Made by a program: the position numbers and the translations under genes. A stretch of 64,000 nucleotides of DNA, from positions 53,218-117,217 of the forward strand of contig JAFUFO010000030.1 in the NCBI GenBank assembly GCA_017469885.1. The letters are read 5' to 3'. Origin of the DNA: Solobacterium sp. (GTDB taxonomy: Bacteria > Bacillota_I > Bacilli_A > Erysipelotrichales > Erysipelotrichaceae). The notes beneath the pieces were generated by a model. The model saw nothing but the letters and a program-made list of their open reading frames with translations. It had not been told where the DNA came from and did not search any database. Below, piece by piece: positions 16,918 through 25,325 of the stretch. Each line of letters starts with the position of its first letter. Position 1 is the stretch's first letter.

Positions 16918-17139
16918 ATGAAGGCTAAGGCTAAAAAACCCAAGAAGATCCGGATGAAGACAAAGAAGACCTTCGCAAAGCGCGTTAAGGTTACCGGTTC
17001 CGGCGAACTGAGAATTCACCACAACTATGTTTCTCACTTTGCTGCTAACAAGTCTCACAAACAGAAGAAGCATCTCGGAAAACCGACACTGCTGAATAAG
17101 ACAGATGTGAAGCGTGACCGTCAGCTTCTGCAGGGTTAA
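16918..17139 (+). CDS. rpmI: 50S ribosomal protein L35
   Basis: 73-residue basic ribosomal protein. The L35 pattern MKTKKTFAKRVKVTGSG and HNYVSHFAANKSHKQKKHLGK is clear. The ATG at 16918 is supported by an AGGAGG site 8 nt upstream; it gives about 12 extra Lys-rich residues before the usual MKTKK start of L35, so the protein is a little longer than the normal 64-66. Second gene of the infC operon. Confidence 0.96.
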   Translation: MKAKAKKPKKIRMKTKKTFAKRVKVTGSGELRIHHNYVSHFAANKSHKQKKHLGKPTLLNKTDVKRDRQLLQG

Positions 17140-17155
17140 TTGAGGGAGGCACAAA

Positions 17156-17512
17156 ATGAGAGTAAAAGGATCTACACCGACACGGAACCGTCGTAAGAAG
17201 GTACTGAAGCTCGCGAAGGGCTACTTTGGTTCCAAACATCTTCTTTACCGGACTGCCAATGAGCAGGTAATGCATTCACTGAAGTACAGCTACATCGGAC
17301 GTAAGCAGACAAAGCGCGACATGCGTAAGCTCTGGATCGCACGTATCAATGCAGCTGCACGTATGAACGATCTCAGCTACAGCAAGCTGATGCATGGTCT
17401 TAAGGTTGCCAATGTCAACGTGAACCGTAAAATGCTCAGCGAGATCGCGATCCACGATCCGAAGGCATTCACTGATCTCTGCGAAACTGCAAAGAAAGCT
17501 CTTGCGGCTTAA
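17156..17512 (+). CDS. rplT: 50S ribosomal protein L20
   Basis: 118-residue L20, which assembles early into the 50S subunit and in Firmicutes represses its own operon through the leader seen at 16227. Typical motifs are [34 protein letters not shown] and [18 protein letters not shown] site precedes the ATG. The C-terminal codons overlap the promoter of the tRNA-Glu gene. Confidence 0.98.
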   Translation: MRVKGSTPTRNRRKKVLKLAKGYFGSKHLLYRTANEQVMHSLKYSYIGRKQTKRDMRKLWIARINAAARMNDLSYSKLMHGLKVANVNVNRKMLSEIAIHDPKAFTDLCETAKKALAA

Positions 17513-17529
17513 GAAATATTCGGTATAAT
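17502..17529 (+). promoter_or_regulatory. Promoter of tRNA-Glu
   Basis: TTGCGG (17502-17507) and TATAAT (17524-17529) with a 16-nt spacer, overlapping the last rplT codons. A start near 17536 would put the tRNA 5' end about 20 nt downstream. Confidence 0.65.
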
Positions 17530-17530
17530 A

Positions 17531-17549
17531 AAGGAGCTTTGAGCTCCTT
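17531..17549 (+). repeat. Perfect hairpin between rplT and tRNA-Glu
   Basis: AAGGAGCT and AGCTCCTT separated by TTG form a perfect 8-bp stem. There is no T-run after it, so it is a poor intrinsic terminator; it may mark the rplT mRNA 3' end or a pre-tRNA leader processing site. Confidence 0.6.
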
Positions 17550-17554
17550 ACTAT

Positions 17555-17628
17555 GGCATGTTGGTGAAGCGGCTTAACACACTGCCCTCTCAAGGCAGCA
17601 TTCACGGGTTCGAATCCCGTACATGTCA
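17555..17628 (+). tRNA. tRNA-Glu (anticodon CTC)
   Basis: 74-nt cloverleaf. The acceptor stem GGCATGT/ACATGTC pairs over 7 bp with one G-U. The anticodon stem CTGCC/GGCAG encloses loop CTCTCAA, giving anticodon CTC. The T-arm GGGTTCGAATCCC is standard. CCA is not encoded. Own promoter upstream and terminator downstream. Confidence 0.93.
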
Positions 17629-17631
17629 CTG

Positions 17632-17658
17632 AAAATCGCCTGGACGGCGATTTTTTTT
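17632..17658 (+). terminator. Terminator after tRNA-Glu
   Basis: AAAATCGCC and GGCGATTTT form a 9-bp stem with a 5-nt loop, followed by further T residues to 17658. Confidence 0.9.
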
Positions 17659-17687
17659 ACCGCCCGCGGGTTCAGGAGAAGGCTATA

Positions 17688-18290
17688 ATGGACAGGTATA
17701 TGGAACGAACGAAAGACGAGAAGGCGTGCTGTGCTGCTGAACTGGAATCAGTAGTTCAGAAGAAATATAAAATGATCACACGATTACTTATATATTCCGG
17801 CCATTCGGTCACTGCGATGGAAAGCTGTACCGGCGGGATGATCGCATCGCTTCTTACGGATACGGAAGGTGCTTCCGGTGTCCTGAAGGGCACTTTTGTG
17901 ACGTATTCAAATGAAGCGAAAATTGCATGCGGTGTCTCTGAACATATTATTCAGGCATATGGGGTATATTCGACACAGACCGCAGAAGCCATGGCAAAGG
18001 CTGCACGGCATGCATACCATGCGGATCTTGGTATCGGAATTACAGGCAGTTTTGGCAATGTTGATCCTGTTAATTCCGACAGTATCCCTGGAGAAATCTA
18101 TGCGGCAGTATCGTTTCTGGATTCGATTGTGTCAGAACCGTTTGTCCTGCCGCTTGGGCTTGCACGTCATACCTATAAACTGCTTGCGGCAGATCATACC
18201 GCAGATCTGATTCTGCATGTTTTAGCGGACTGCGGAATCATGGAATCCGATAACAACGGCACAGCCACAGACTGTGCGGAGGGAAAATGA
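17688..18290 (+). CDS. CinA C-terminal domain protein (nicotinamide-nucleotide amidohydrolase type)
   Basis: 200-residue stand-alone CinA C-terminal domain, the PncC-type enzyme that deamidates NMN. Key motifs are AMESCTGGMIASLLTD near residues 43-58, GTFVTYSNEAKI and GIGITGSFG. The N-terminal molybdopterin-like domain of full-length CinA is absent. An AGGAGAAGG site lies just before the ATG at 17688; the first ~28 residues are a charged extension before the family start (MITRLLIYSG), so a later Met at about 17772 is possible. It overlaps the following FemX gene by 4 nt. Confidence 0.88.
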   Translation: MDRYMERTKDEKACCAAELESVVQKKYKMITRLLIYSGHSVTAMESCTGGMIASLLTDTEGASGVLKGTFVTYSNEAKIACGVSEHIIQAYGVYSTQTAEAMAKAARHAYHADLGIGITGSFGNVDPVNSDSIPGEIYAAVSFLDSIVSEPFVLPLGLARHTYKLLAADHTADLILHVLADCGIMESDNNGTATDCAEGK

Positions 18291-19525
18291 GTTATATCTT
18301 TCATACAGAAACTGATCCGGATACACTGAACGAGTTTGTGATCAACAGTGATCAGAATACACTGTTTCAGTGCAGTGAATGGGCACGGATCAAAGAAGAT
18401 ACATGGAAATCCATTCGAACCAGCGTTACCGAAGACGGTAAGATCGTCGCATCCGCTCTGGTGCTGATCCGTCCGGTAATTGCCGGAAAGACAATGTTCT
18501 ATATACCGCGCGGACCGGTCATGGACTGGCATAACCGGCAGCTGGTGATCTTCATGCTGGATGAGCTGAAGGCACTTGCGAAAATGTATCATGCAATGGT
18601 GATCCGGTTTGATCCGTATGTGCTTTACCGAAAATATGACATACACGAGAAAGATGCGCCGCACCCGGTGATGAATGAAGATGTGATTACACTTCTGAAG
18701 GAGTACGGCGCAGAGCATCGGGGCTTCACCACACGAATTGAAGACTCGACACAGCCGCGCTTCAATATCATCATGTCGGTGGATAAAAACTGGCAGGAAC
18801 GGCTGATAAAGAATACCAGACAGTCGATCCGTACCGCAGAGAAACGCGGCGCGGAACTGTTTGAGGGACCGGAGTACATTCCTGACCTCAGAACAGCACT
18901 GCATTTTACAGAAACACGGCAGGGTATCGCGCTGCGGAATGAATCCTATTTCCGGCATATGGCAGATGTTTATGGCGATCACTGCATGATCATGGTCGCA
19001 AAGCTGAATTTTGACCATGAAGAAGCACGCCTGAAACAGGATCTTGCGGAAGCGGAAGAGCAGCTGGAACAGGCATCTTCCAAAAAGGAAACTGCCCGGC
19101 TTACCAGACAGATTGAAAACGACAATGCCGAACTGAAGCGTGTCCGGGAGTCCAGGGAAGCAGAAGGCGTCAGTGAAGTGGCGCTCTGCGGAAAAATGGT
19201 CTGCTATAACGATAAGCGGATGGAATTCTTCTATATGGGCAACAATACGAATTACATGCGCGTGCGGGCAAATTACTGGCTGTATGCAAAATGCATTGAG
19301 CGCTGCGCAGAGCTTGGTATTCCATACTGCAGCTTCGGCGGAGTTGAAGGTACACTGGACGACGGCCTGACACAGTTCAAGAGTGCCTGGCCGGTGGATG
19401 TTGAGGAAATGATCGGCGAATTCAATATCATCCTGGATTCATTCGTATACGGCCTTTTCAGCAATGTTTATCCATATCTTCTGAAAGCAGCCGCAAAACT
19501 GCGCAGTCATCGGAAAAAGGCATAA
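18287..19525 (+). CDS. FemX/MurM-type peptidoglycan bridge ligase, first copy
   Basis: Aminoacyl-tRNA-dependent ligase of the FemABX family, which adds amino acids to the lipid II stem peptide. The 412-residue protein shows the two GNAT-like halves: FQCSEWARIKEDTWKS and MFYIPRGPVMDW in the first, and MEFFYMGNNTNYMRVRANYWLY with PYCSFGGVEGTLDDGLTQFKSAW in the second. A charged coiled-coil insert (about residues 243-300, many E/Q/K/R) corresponds to the FemA helical arm. It is translated by overlap with the CinA-type gene and converges on a second FemX gene across a shared terminator. Confidence 0.9.
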   Translation: MSYIFHTETDPDTLNEFVINSDQNTLFQCSEWARIKEDTWKSIRTSVTEDGKIVASALVLIRPVIAGKTMFYIPRGPVMDWHNRQLVIFMLDELKALAKMYHAMVIRFDPYVLYRKYDIHEKDAPHPVMNEDVITLLKEYGAEHRGFTTRIEDSTQPRFNIIMSVDKNWQERLIKNTRQSIRTAEKRGAELFEGPEYIPDLRTALHFTETRQGIALRNESYFRHMADVYGDHCMIMVAKLNFDHEEARLKQDLAEAEEQLEQASSKKETARLTRQIENDNAELKRVRESREAEGVSEVALCGKMVCYNDKRMEFFYMGNNTNYMRVRANYWLYAKCIERCAELGIPYCSFGGVEGTLDDGLTQFKSAWPVDVEEMIGEFNIILDSFVYGLFSNVYPYLLKAAAKLRSHRKKA

Positions 19526-19526
19526 A

Positions 19527-19551
19527 CAAAACCACCGGATCGGTGGTTTTT
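19527..19551. terminator. Bidirectional terminator between the two FemX genes
   Basis: AAAACCACCG and CGGTGGTTTT form a 10-bp stem around GAT, flanked by A and T runs, so it can stop transcription from both convergent genes. Confidence 0.88.
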
Positions 19552-19557
19552 GTCTGG

Positions 19558-20784
19558 TCAGCTCTTTTTGTAATGCATCCGCCAGAGTTTATGACGGGCA
19601 CGGACCTCCAGGGATTTTTCTTTGCGGAAGCGGCGGTATGCGCGTTCATTCAGTACATAATCGAATTCACCGATCTGTTCAATGAATTCCGGCCCGAAGG
19701 AGCGCTTATAGGAATACAGACCGTATTCCGGATCATCTTTCGTTGTAACCCCGGAAAAGCCGCACATGTCATAGCGCTTTACACCAAGTGATTTCAGGTC
19801 AGAAATTGCAAATGCATGCAGATTATCGACCGGTTTAATGAAATTGAACGCCTTGTGGTTGTAGGTATATAAGTCCCAGCTCATATCACCGTAGTACAGG
19901 AAGATGCCGCAGGCGATCGGAAGCGAAGAACCATATTGTTTCATCAGTTCATCCGCATGTACCAGATCCTTTTCCTTTGCGGCTCTAGCCTCGGGATCCT
20001 TCCGATATTTCTTTGAATTCAGTTCTTCCGTAATTCCATTGATCATGGTGTTCAAGTCAATGGAGGTGACATACAGACGTACATGACCCTCAAATGACGC
20101 AAGCAGATTCTGAAAGAAGGAATCCGAATGCGGTTTGAATCCGTCCATCTCACTGAGCATCGCTTCAAACTTCATCAGAGAAGGGATATCCGCCGCAGAA
20201 CCGATATGTGTACTGACACCGGAAATTTTATGCCGGTTGAGACTGGTTCTGCGCTGCTTGGAAAAGCCGGCATGAATTTCCTCTTCCGGTTTGTCGATAT
20301 TAATAATCAGCGTATACCGGTTTGTCCAGCTGCCGTCATAGGCGTAATTGTATCCGCGGTGCACGAATCCAAGCCGTTTCAGATCTTCGGTAATATATTC
20401 GTGATCAATACCGTCTGTCTGATTGCCGTTGATGTCACGGCTGACCCGGATCACATCCGGATCGATCCGCAGAAACTGCACATGGCGATTTTGGGCATAT
20501 TCTTCAAGAGAACGCATGACATCTTCCCGCAGCTGATCATTTTCATAATCAAGGCAGGGACCTTTCGGGATATAGAGATATCGATGTCCGAGAAAGGAAT
20601 GCTCGATTACCATTGCGGTTGCCTTCAGAATATCGTCCTCAAAGAAACCAAAACAACGATAGGTGCTGTTCTCCGTGTTTGCCTTGAATGCACCCCATGC
20701 GGCAGTTTTCATGTAATGGACATAATGGCTGCGGCTGACAAAGCGGTTCAGCTCTACGTCCGTGATTACACGCCGGTCAATCAT
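19558..20784 (-). CDS. FemX/MurM-type peptidoglycan bridge ligase, second copy
   Basis: 408-residue FemABX family protein on the minus strand. It shares the family layout with its convergent neighbour: MKTAAWGAFKANTENS, YLYIPKGPCLDYEND, FSKQRRTSLNRHKISG, then a charged helical arm (ELNSKKYRKDPEARAAKEKD) and the closing YDMCGFSGVTTKDDPEYGLY and KRSFGPEFIEQIGEFDYVL. It is read from the gltX promoter: its start overlaps the gltX stop by 4 nt. Coupling an aminoacyl-tRNA-consuming ligase to a tRNA synthetase makes biological sense, though which aminoacyl-tRNA is used is unknown. Confidence 0.9.
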   Translation of the reverse strand: MIDRRVITDVELNRFVSRSHYVHYMKTAAWGAFKANTENSTYRCFGFFEDDILKATAMVIEHSFLGHRYLYIPKGPCLDYENDQLREDVMRSLEEYAQNRHVQFLRIDPDVIRVSRDINGNQTDGIDHEYITEDLKRLGFVHRGYNYAYDGSWTNRYTLIINIDKPEEEIHAGFSKQRRTSLNRHKISGVSTHIGSAADIPSLMKFEAMLSEMDGFKPHSDSFFQNLLASFEGHVRLYVTSIDLNTMINGITEELNSKKYRKDPEARAAKEKDLVHADELMKQYGSSLPIACGIFLYYGDMSWDLYTYNHKAFNFIKPVDNLHAFAISDLKSLGVKRYDMCGFSGVTTKDDPEYGLYSYKRSFGPEFIEQIGEFDYVLNERAYRRFRKEKSLEVRARHKLWRMHYKKS

Positions 20785-22238
20785 TCGTTCTCCAGCTGAG
20801 CAATGGACAGATCGATTCTGCGCAGGGTTTCTTCCTTACCGAGAATTTCTGCGATTTCAATCGCGCCGCCCGGTGTGGAAGGCTTTCCGCTGATTGCGAC
20901 GCGAAGCGGAAACAGAACCTGACCATTCTTCTTTTCAAGCTTTACCGGCAGTTCCATCAGACGCTCATGGAGCGTATCGTGTGTCCAGTCGGTGATCTCC
21001 GCAAGAACTGCACGGCATGCCGGAAGGGTTTCTCTGGCCACATCCGGATTTGTCTTCATTTTCTTGTTCAGATACAGATCATTGGAATACGCGGGGAAGG
21101 TATCATAAAAATCCAGCATCGGCGGGATCTCACACAGCGTATTGGCACGCTGCTGAACGCCGGCCGCAATCTTTCTGATATCGAAATCTCCTTTTACAGC
21201 CTGACGGATATACGGCTCTGTCAGCTTTACATAGGAATCGAGATCCATACCGCGCAGCCATAAGCCGTTGACACTGGTCAGTTTTACCGGGTCAAAGATT
21301 GCGCCGTTCTGACCGATGTGCTTTACGTTGAATGCCTGGACAAGTTCATCCAATGTAAAGATTTCCTGATTGTTTTCCGGACTCCATCCCAGCATGGCAA
21401 TGTAGTTCAGAACCGCTTCGGGAAGATATCCTTTCGCCATAAGATCCTGGAAGGATGCATCGCCGTTTCGTTTGGATAACTTGTTGTGTTCATCCTTCAT
21501 GACAGGCGGACAATGAATGTACCGAGGCTTATCCCAGCCGAATGCATCATAGATCAGGTTGTATTTCGGTGTGGAGGAAAGGTATTCCATACCGCGTACA
21601 ACATCCGTGATTCCCATCAGATGGTCATCAATAACATTCGCAAAGTTATAGGTGGGGAAGCCGTCGCTCTTGATCAGAACCTGCTCGTCAAGAATACTGT
21701 TATCGACTTCAATATGTCCGAACACTTCATCGTCGAATGAAGTAGTTCCCTCCGCAGGAATGGTCTGCCGGATGACAAACGGCTCACCGGCCGCAATCCG
21801 CTTTTCCGCATCCTCTTTGGAGATATATTTGCATGGATCATCGTATTTGAAACTTTCGCCGTTTCCGGCGTGAGCTGCTTTTGCCTTTGCGATGGTCTCT
21901 TCATCACAGAAACAGTAATGTGCTCCGCCGAGATCAATCAGCTTTTTTGCATATTCCATGTACAGACCGGAACGGACGCGTTCGCTCTGTACATACGGTC
22001 CGACCGGACCGCCGATATCCGGTCCTTCGTCATGTTTCAGACCGCATTCCCGCATGGTGTTGTAAATAATATCGGTAGCGCCTTCCACAAGGCGTCCCTG
22101 ATCGGTATCTTCGATACGGAGGATAAATACACCTTCCGGATCTTTCTTTGCGATCAGATAAGCCCAGAGGGCTGTCCGCAGGTTTCCGATATGCATATAG
22201 CCGGTCGGACTCGGCGCAAATCTTGTTCGAATACTCAT
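20781..22238 (-). CDS. gltX: Glutamyl-tRNA synthetase
   Basis: Class I synthetase, 485 residues. The HIGH-type motif is APSPTGYMHIGNLRT near residues 8-22 and the KMSKS-type motif is HNKLSKRNG near 250. A strong AAGGAGAA site precedes the ATG. It is the first gene of a minus-strand operon with the second FemX ligase. As both tRNA-Glu and tRNA-Gln genes lie in this window, a non-discriminating enzyme charging both is possible, but this cannot be settled from these motifs. Confidence 0.97.
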   Translation of the reverse strand: MSIRTRFAPSPTGYMHIGNLRTALWAYLIAKKDPEGVFILRIEDTDQGRLVEGATDIIYNTMRECGLKHDEGPDIGGPVGPYVQSERVRSGLYMEYAKKLIDLGGAHYCFCDEETIAKAKAAHAGNGESFKYDDPCKYISKEDAEKRIAAGEPFVIRQTIPAEGTTSFDDEVFGHIEVDNSILDEQVLIKSDGFPTYNFANVIDDHLMGITDVVRGMEYLSSTPKYNLIYDAFGWDKPRYIHCPPVMKDEHNKLSKRNGDASFQDLMAKGYLPEAVLNYIAMLGWSPENNQEIFTLDELVQAFNVKHIGQNGAIFDPVKLTSVNGLWLRGMDLDSYVKLTEPYIRQAVKGDFDIRKIAAGVQQRANTLCEIPPMLDFYDTFPAYSNDLYLNKKMKTNPDVARETLPACRAVLAEITDWTHDTLHERLMELPVKLEKKNGQVLFPLRVAISGKPSTPGGAIEIAEILGKEETLRRIDLSIAQLENE

Positions 22239-22276
22239 CTGTTCTCCTTAATATAAATTTAAATTTAGCGTCTTTA

Positions 22277-22305
22277 ATTCTATCCCAAATAAGGGGAGTT
22301 CTCAA
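22277..22305 (-). promoter_or_regulatory. Promoter of gltX
   Basis: On the minus strand TTGAGA (22300-22305) and TAGAAT (22277-22282) are exactly 17 nt apart, ~35 nt upstream of the gltX start. Confidence 0.8.
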
Positions 22306-22464
22306 TCAGCGGAATTTAAACTGCGGAATAACACCTGCGGAACAAAATACGTATATGGAATTTTCCGGTCTGTATATTTATAATTTTAAGTAGCCAGAGC
22401 ATTGTGGCTATTTCTTTGCGCCTGTTGAAATATACATATGGCACAGAGACAGATGAGGTTACAC

Positions 22465-22650
22465 ATGATTGAAAAACTGAATAACATGAAACTTGATGAT
22501 GAAGTAATGGATAAGATTGAAGGCGGCGTTGGTTCTCCGCAGGATGCGAAGCTTCTTCAGCTTTCACATCTCGGCGATCTGTTTCATTTCGCAAAAAATG
22601 TCGCCGGAAACAATAACATTTTTAAAGAGGGAATCGGAAGTAAACGGTAA
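22465..22650 (+). CDS. Double-glycine leader peptide B
   Basis: 61-residue peptide from the ATG at 22465, which has a GAGGT site about 6 nt upstream; an upstream in-frame ATG at 22438 has none. Residues 10-21 (LDDEVMDKIEGG) fit the double-glycine leader consensus, with hydrophobic residues at -12, -7 and -4 and Gly-Gly at -2/-1. The 40-residue core contains LSHLGDLFHFAKNVAG and then NNNIFKEGIGSKR; the segment A-G-N-N-N-I-F matches the shared core motif of peptides A and C. There is no Cys. It is followed after 2 nt by a membrane-bound RsbU/SpoIIE-type phosphatase, so the two are co-translated. Processing and export genes are not nearby. Confidence 0.8.
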   Translation: MIEKLNNMKLDDEVMDKIEGGVGSPQDAKLLQLSHLGDLFHFAKNVAGNNNIFKEGIGSKR

Positions 22651-22652
22651 TC

Positions 22653-24434
22653 ATGACTGCAGTCAGGACAGAAAAAAGGCAATCGCTTGAAAAAGTGGCA
22701 TTCTGGAACGTTTTTTTTGCGGCCGCAATGCTTATTTTTCTCATGTCCTGTCTTGAATTTGTTATCAATGCATATTCCCTCATGACGAGCTATAAGCGTG
22801 AGTCGAATGAAGACGTCGGTTATGCAATCCGGCTGATCGGTGCAGAATATCTTGATGAGATTTATAAGAAGACAGAAGATGTCTATTATTCTGTGCCGGA
22901 AGAAATCCGTTCACAGCGTTTTTCAGATGAATATAAACAGTATCTGATTCCGATTGTGGACCAGACATACCTGAATGCACGGTTTATCATGACCTCCTGC
23001 CGGGAAGAAAACAATCTCGGAAATGTGGCGCTTGTCTTCGTGGATGATGAAAATGGCCGAACTGTCTATGTCATTGACGGCGATACCAATGAGAATGCAT
23101 ATCTGCCAGGACAGTGGCTGTCCGTGAAGGATGCTGAGACCGAGACGCTTGCGGAGATGAAGAAGATTCACGATTCAAGCTGGCGTATGTTTATTACCTA
23201 TGGCTCTGTTTCCGGCTGGACAGCGACCAACTACGTCGATATTCTCGATGGCGAAGGCAACTGGCTGGGCTATGGTGTCGTGGATATCAATATCAACGAC
23301 TTCTTTGACAAGATGTTCCAGTTCCTTCGGGTATTTATTCCGACGGTGCTCCTCATTGTCATCTACGGCGCATACCGGCTCAGTTCCTTGCTGAGACGCA
23401 GGCTGATCACGCCGATCAATATGCTCGCAGGCGCTGCAAAGGAGTATACGGAACAGGATAAAGTCAACAACTCTTCCGCAACAACGGTATTCAATAATCT
23501 GCATCTGAATACCAATGATGAGATTCAGGATCTCTGGGGAACCATGGTCAACATGGAAAGCGATATCCATATGACGATGGACCGTATCCGTGTCGTGACT
23601 GCCGAGCAGGAAAAACTGAAAGGGGAACAGGAACGGCTGAATAACGAGCTTGCGATTGCAACACGCATTCAGGAGGGAATCCTGCCCCGTACCTTCCCGG
23701 CATTCCCGGAACGGAATGAATTTGATATCTACGCTTCCATGACACCGGCGCTTGAAGTCGGCGGTGACTTCTATGATTATTTCCTGCTGGATGACGATCA
23801 TCTTGCGCTTGTCATTGCGGACGTTTCCGGCAAGGGAATTTCAGCAGCGCTCTTCATGGTCATTGCCAAGACGCTGATTCAGAATGAAACCTTAATCCGG
23901 GATGGGGATGTTTCTGCCGTACTGACATCGGTAAACAAGCGCCTGATTGAATCCAATGAAGCAGATATGTTTGTCACCGTATGGCTGGCAGTATTAACCA
24001 TCTCGACCGGTCACGTGGATTATGTCAACGCCGGTCATGAATATCCTGCAATCCGTCACCAGGGCGGCAAATTTGAAATCTACAAGGATATTCACGGAAT
24101 GCCGGTTGCGGCAATGTCCAAGACGAAATTCAGGCATGGTGAATTCACGCTTGATCCGGGCGATACGCTGTTTGTGTATACGGACGGTGTAACCGATGCC
24201 ATTAATCCGGAAAGCGAAAGCTTCGGCATTGACCGTGCAATTGAAGCACTTAATGTGAAACCGGACGGTACACCGAAAGAAATCAATGATTCTGTCCGCA
24301 GTATCATCGATGAATTCCGACAGGATGAGCCGCCGTTTGATGATACGACCATGGTCGTATTCAAGTATTACGGACCGCAGGAAGACAGCGTTACGGAGTC
24401 TGAGGAAAACGCAGCGCCTGAAACAATGGACTGA
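22653..24434 (+). CDS. Membrane-bound PP2C (RsbU/SpoIIE-type) serine phosphatase with HAMP linker
   Basis: 593-residue signalling phosphatase. It has a transmembrane helix near residues 18-42, an extracytoplasmic sensor region of ~180 residues, a second helix near 223-245, a HAMP-like linker (RRRLITPINMLAGAAKEY) with a following coiled coil, and a C-terminal SpoIIE/PP2C domain. The metal-binding and catalytic motifs are intact: EVGGDFYDYF near 367, IADVSGKGISAALFM near 389, NAGHEYPA near 451, VYTDGVTDA near 508 and FDDTTMVV near 561. Such enzymes usually dephosphorylate an anti-anti-sigma factor (STAS), but no STAS or anti-sigma gene is adjacent. It starts 2 nt after peptide B, which suggests functional linkage. 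Confidence 0.92.
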   Translation: MTAVRTEKRQSLEKVAFWNVFFAAAMLIFLMSCLEFVINAYSLMTSYKRESNEDVGYAIRLIGAEYLDEIYKKTEDVYYSVPEEIRSQRFSDEYKQYLIPIVDQTYLNARFIMTSCREENNLGNVALVFVDDENGRTVYVIDGDTNENAYLPGQWLSVKDAETETLAEMKKIHDSSWRMFITYGSVSGWTATNYVDILDGEGNWLGYGVVDININDFFDKMFQFLRVFIPTVLLIVIYGAYRLSSLLRRRLITPINMLAGAAKEYTEQDKVNNSSATTVFNNLHLNTNDEIQDLWGTMVNMESDIHMTMDRIRVVTAEQEKLKGEQERLNNELAIATRIQEGILPRTFPAFPERNEFDIYASMTPALEVGGDFYDYFLLDDDHLALVIADVSGKGISAALFMVIAKTLIQNETLIRDGDVSAVLTSVNKRLIESNEADMFVTVWLAVLTISTGHVDYVNAGHEYPAIRHQGGKFEIYKDIHGMPVAAMSKTKFRHGEFTLDPGDTLFVYTDGVTDAINPESESFGIDRAIEALNVKPDGTPKEINDSVRSIIDEFRQDEPPFDDTTMVVFKYYGPQEDSVTESEENAAPETMD

Positions 24435-24443
24435 ACATGAAGC

Positions 24444-24471
24444 ACTTCAGCAGATGCTGAAGTGTTTTTTA
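24444..24471 (+). terminator. Terminator after the PP2C phosphatase gene
   Basis: CACTTCAGC and GCTGAAGTG form a perfect 9-bp stem with a 4-nt loop, followed by six T. Confidence 0.92.
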
Positions 24472-24483
24472 TCTATGAGACAG

Positions 24484-24514
24484 AAAAAGGCATCTCCTGA
24501 ATGAAGATGCCTTT
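24484..24514 (-). terminator. Terminator of tRNA-Gln
   Basis: AAAGGCATCT and AGATGCCTTT form a perfect 10-bp stem. Read on the minus strand it is followed by a T-run, just past the tRNA 3' end. Confidence 0.88.
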
Positions 24515-24517
24515 AAG

Positions 24518-24590
24518 CTGGGGTAGAGAGATTCGAACTCCCGAAATGACTGGTTCAGAGCCAGTTGCCTTACCGCTTGGCTATACCCCA
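24518..24590 (-). tRNA. tRNA-Gln (anticodon CTG)
   Basis: 73-nt cloverleaf on the minus strand. The acceptor TGGGGTA pairs with TACCCCA; the U1-A72 pair is typical of tRNA-Gln. The anticodon stem ACTGG/CCAGT holds loop CTCTGAA, giving CTG. The T-loop TTCGAAT is standard. CCA is not encoded. Confidence 0.93.
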
Positions 24591-24603
24591 ATACGCACGA
24601 TTT

Positions 24604-24631
24604 ATTATACATTCCGATTCAGTTTTTGCAA
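24604..24631 (-). promoter_or_regulatory. Promoter of tRNA-Gln
   Basis: On the minus strand TTGCAA (24626-24631) and TATAAT (24604-24609) with a 16-nt spacer, 13 nt upstream of the mature tRNA 5' end. Confidence 0.8.
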
Positions 24632-24788
24632 GTGGTATTTTCAAATTATTTTCAAGAGTGATTCTCACAGAAATTGTCCGCAGAGCTGACAGGCAGCATA
24701 CCGATATGTATGCACAGATAAGTGTGTCTCTGTAAAAGTGCAGGGAAACCGATTTATAATAGGAAAGAATTTAAACGGAGGTAACGAT

Positions 24789-25325
24789 ATGAAACGGTTA
24801 CTTGTTGTAGTTGATATGCAGAAAGACTTCGTAGACGGAAGCCTGGGAACTGCAGAAGCACAGGCAATTCTGCCGGCTGTAAGGAAAAAGATCGAATCTT
24901 ACCCGGAAGACTGTGTTTATGCGACATTGGATACGCATCAGAGCGATTATCTGAATACAAATGAAGGAAGACATCTTCCGGTAGAACATTGCATCGAAGG
25001 AACCGAAGGGTGGCGTATTCATCCGGAAATTGCGGATTCCCTCAAGCATGCGGTATTTGTCGTGAAGCCGACATTCGGGTCCACAAAGCTTGCGGACATG
25101 CTGAAGAAGGAAAATGAGAAGGAACCGATCGCGGTTGAGCTGATCGGTCTCTGTACGGATATCTGTGTCATCAGCAATGCGCTCCTGCTGAAGGCTGCCA
25201 TGCCGGAGATTGATATTTCGGTAGATGCATCCTGCTGTGCAGGTGTAACGCCGGAAAAACATGCGGCAGCGCTGGAAACCATGCGTTCCTGTCAAATCGA
25301 GGTGATTGATGGGAACGCTGATTAA
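24789..25325 (+). CDS. Nicotinamidase/isochorismatase family hydrolase
   Basis: 178-residue cysteine hydrolase, probably the nicotinamidase that converts nicotinamide to nicotinate in NAD salvage. The triad is recognisable: Asp in VVVDMQKDFVDG, Lys in VVKPTFGSTKL, and Cys in GLCTDICVISNA. Metal-site residues are suggested by DTHQSDY and the downstream His. The ATG at 24789 follows a GGAGGT site; a longer frame from 24738 is not supported. A TATAAT box lies ~30 nt upstream. The stop overlaps the start of the DUF554 gene. With the CinA/PncC-type enzyme at 17688 this is a second NAD-salvage-type activity in the window. Confidence 0.88.
   Translation: MKRLLVVVDMQKDFVDGSLGTAEAQAILPAVRKKIESYPEDCVYATLDTHQSDYLNTNEGRHLPVEHCIEGTEGWRIHPEIADSLKHAVFVVKPTFGSTKLADMLKKENEKEPIAVELIGLCTDICVISNALLLKAAMPEIDISVDASCCAGVTPEKHAAALETMRSCQIEVIDGNAD

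Noticed and set aside
17531..17549. Intrinsic terminator of the infC-rpmI-rplT operon
   Set aside because: Perfect hairpin but no T-run follows; listed as a hairpin instead.
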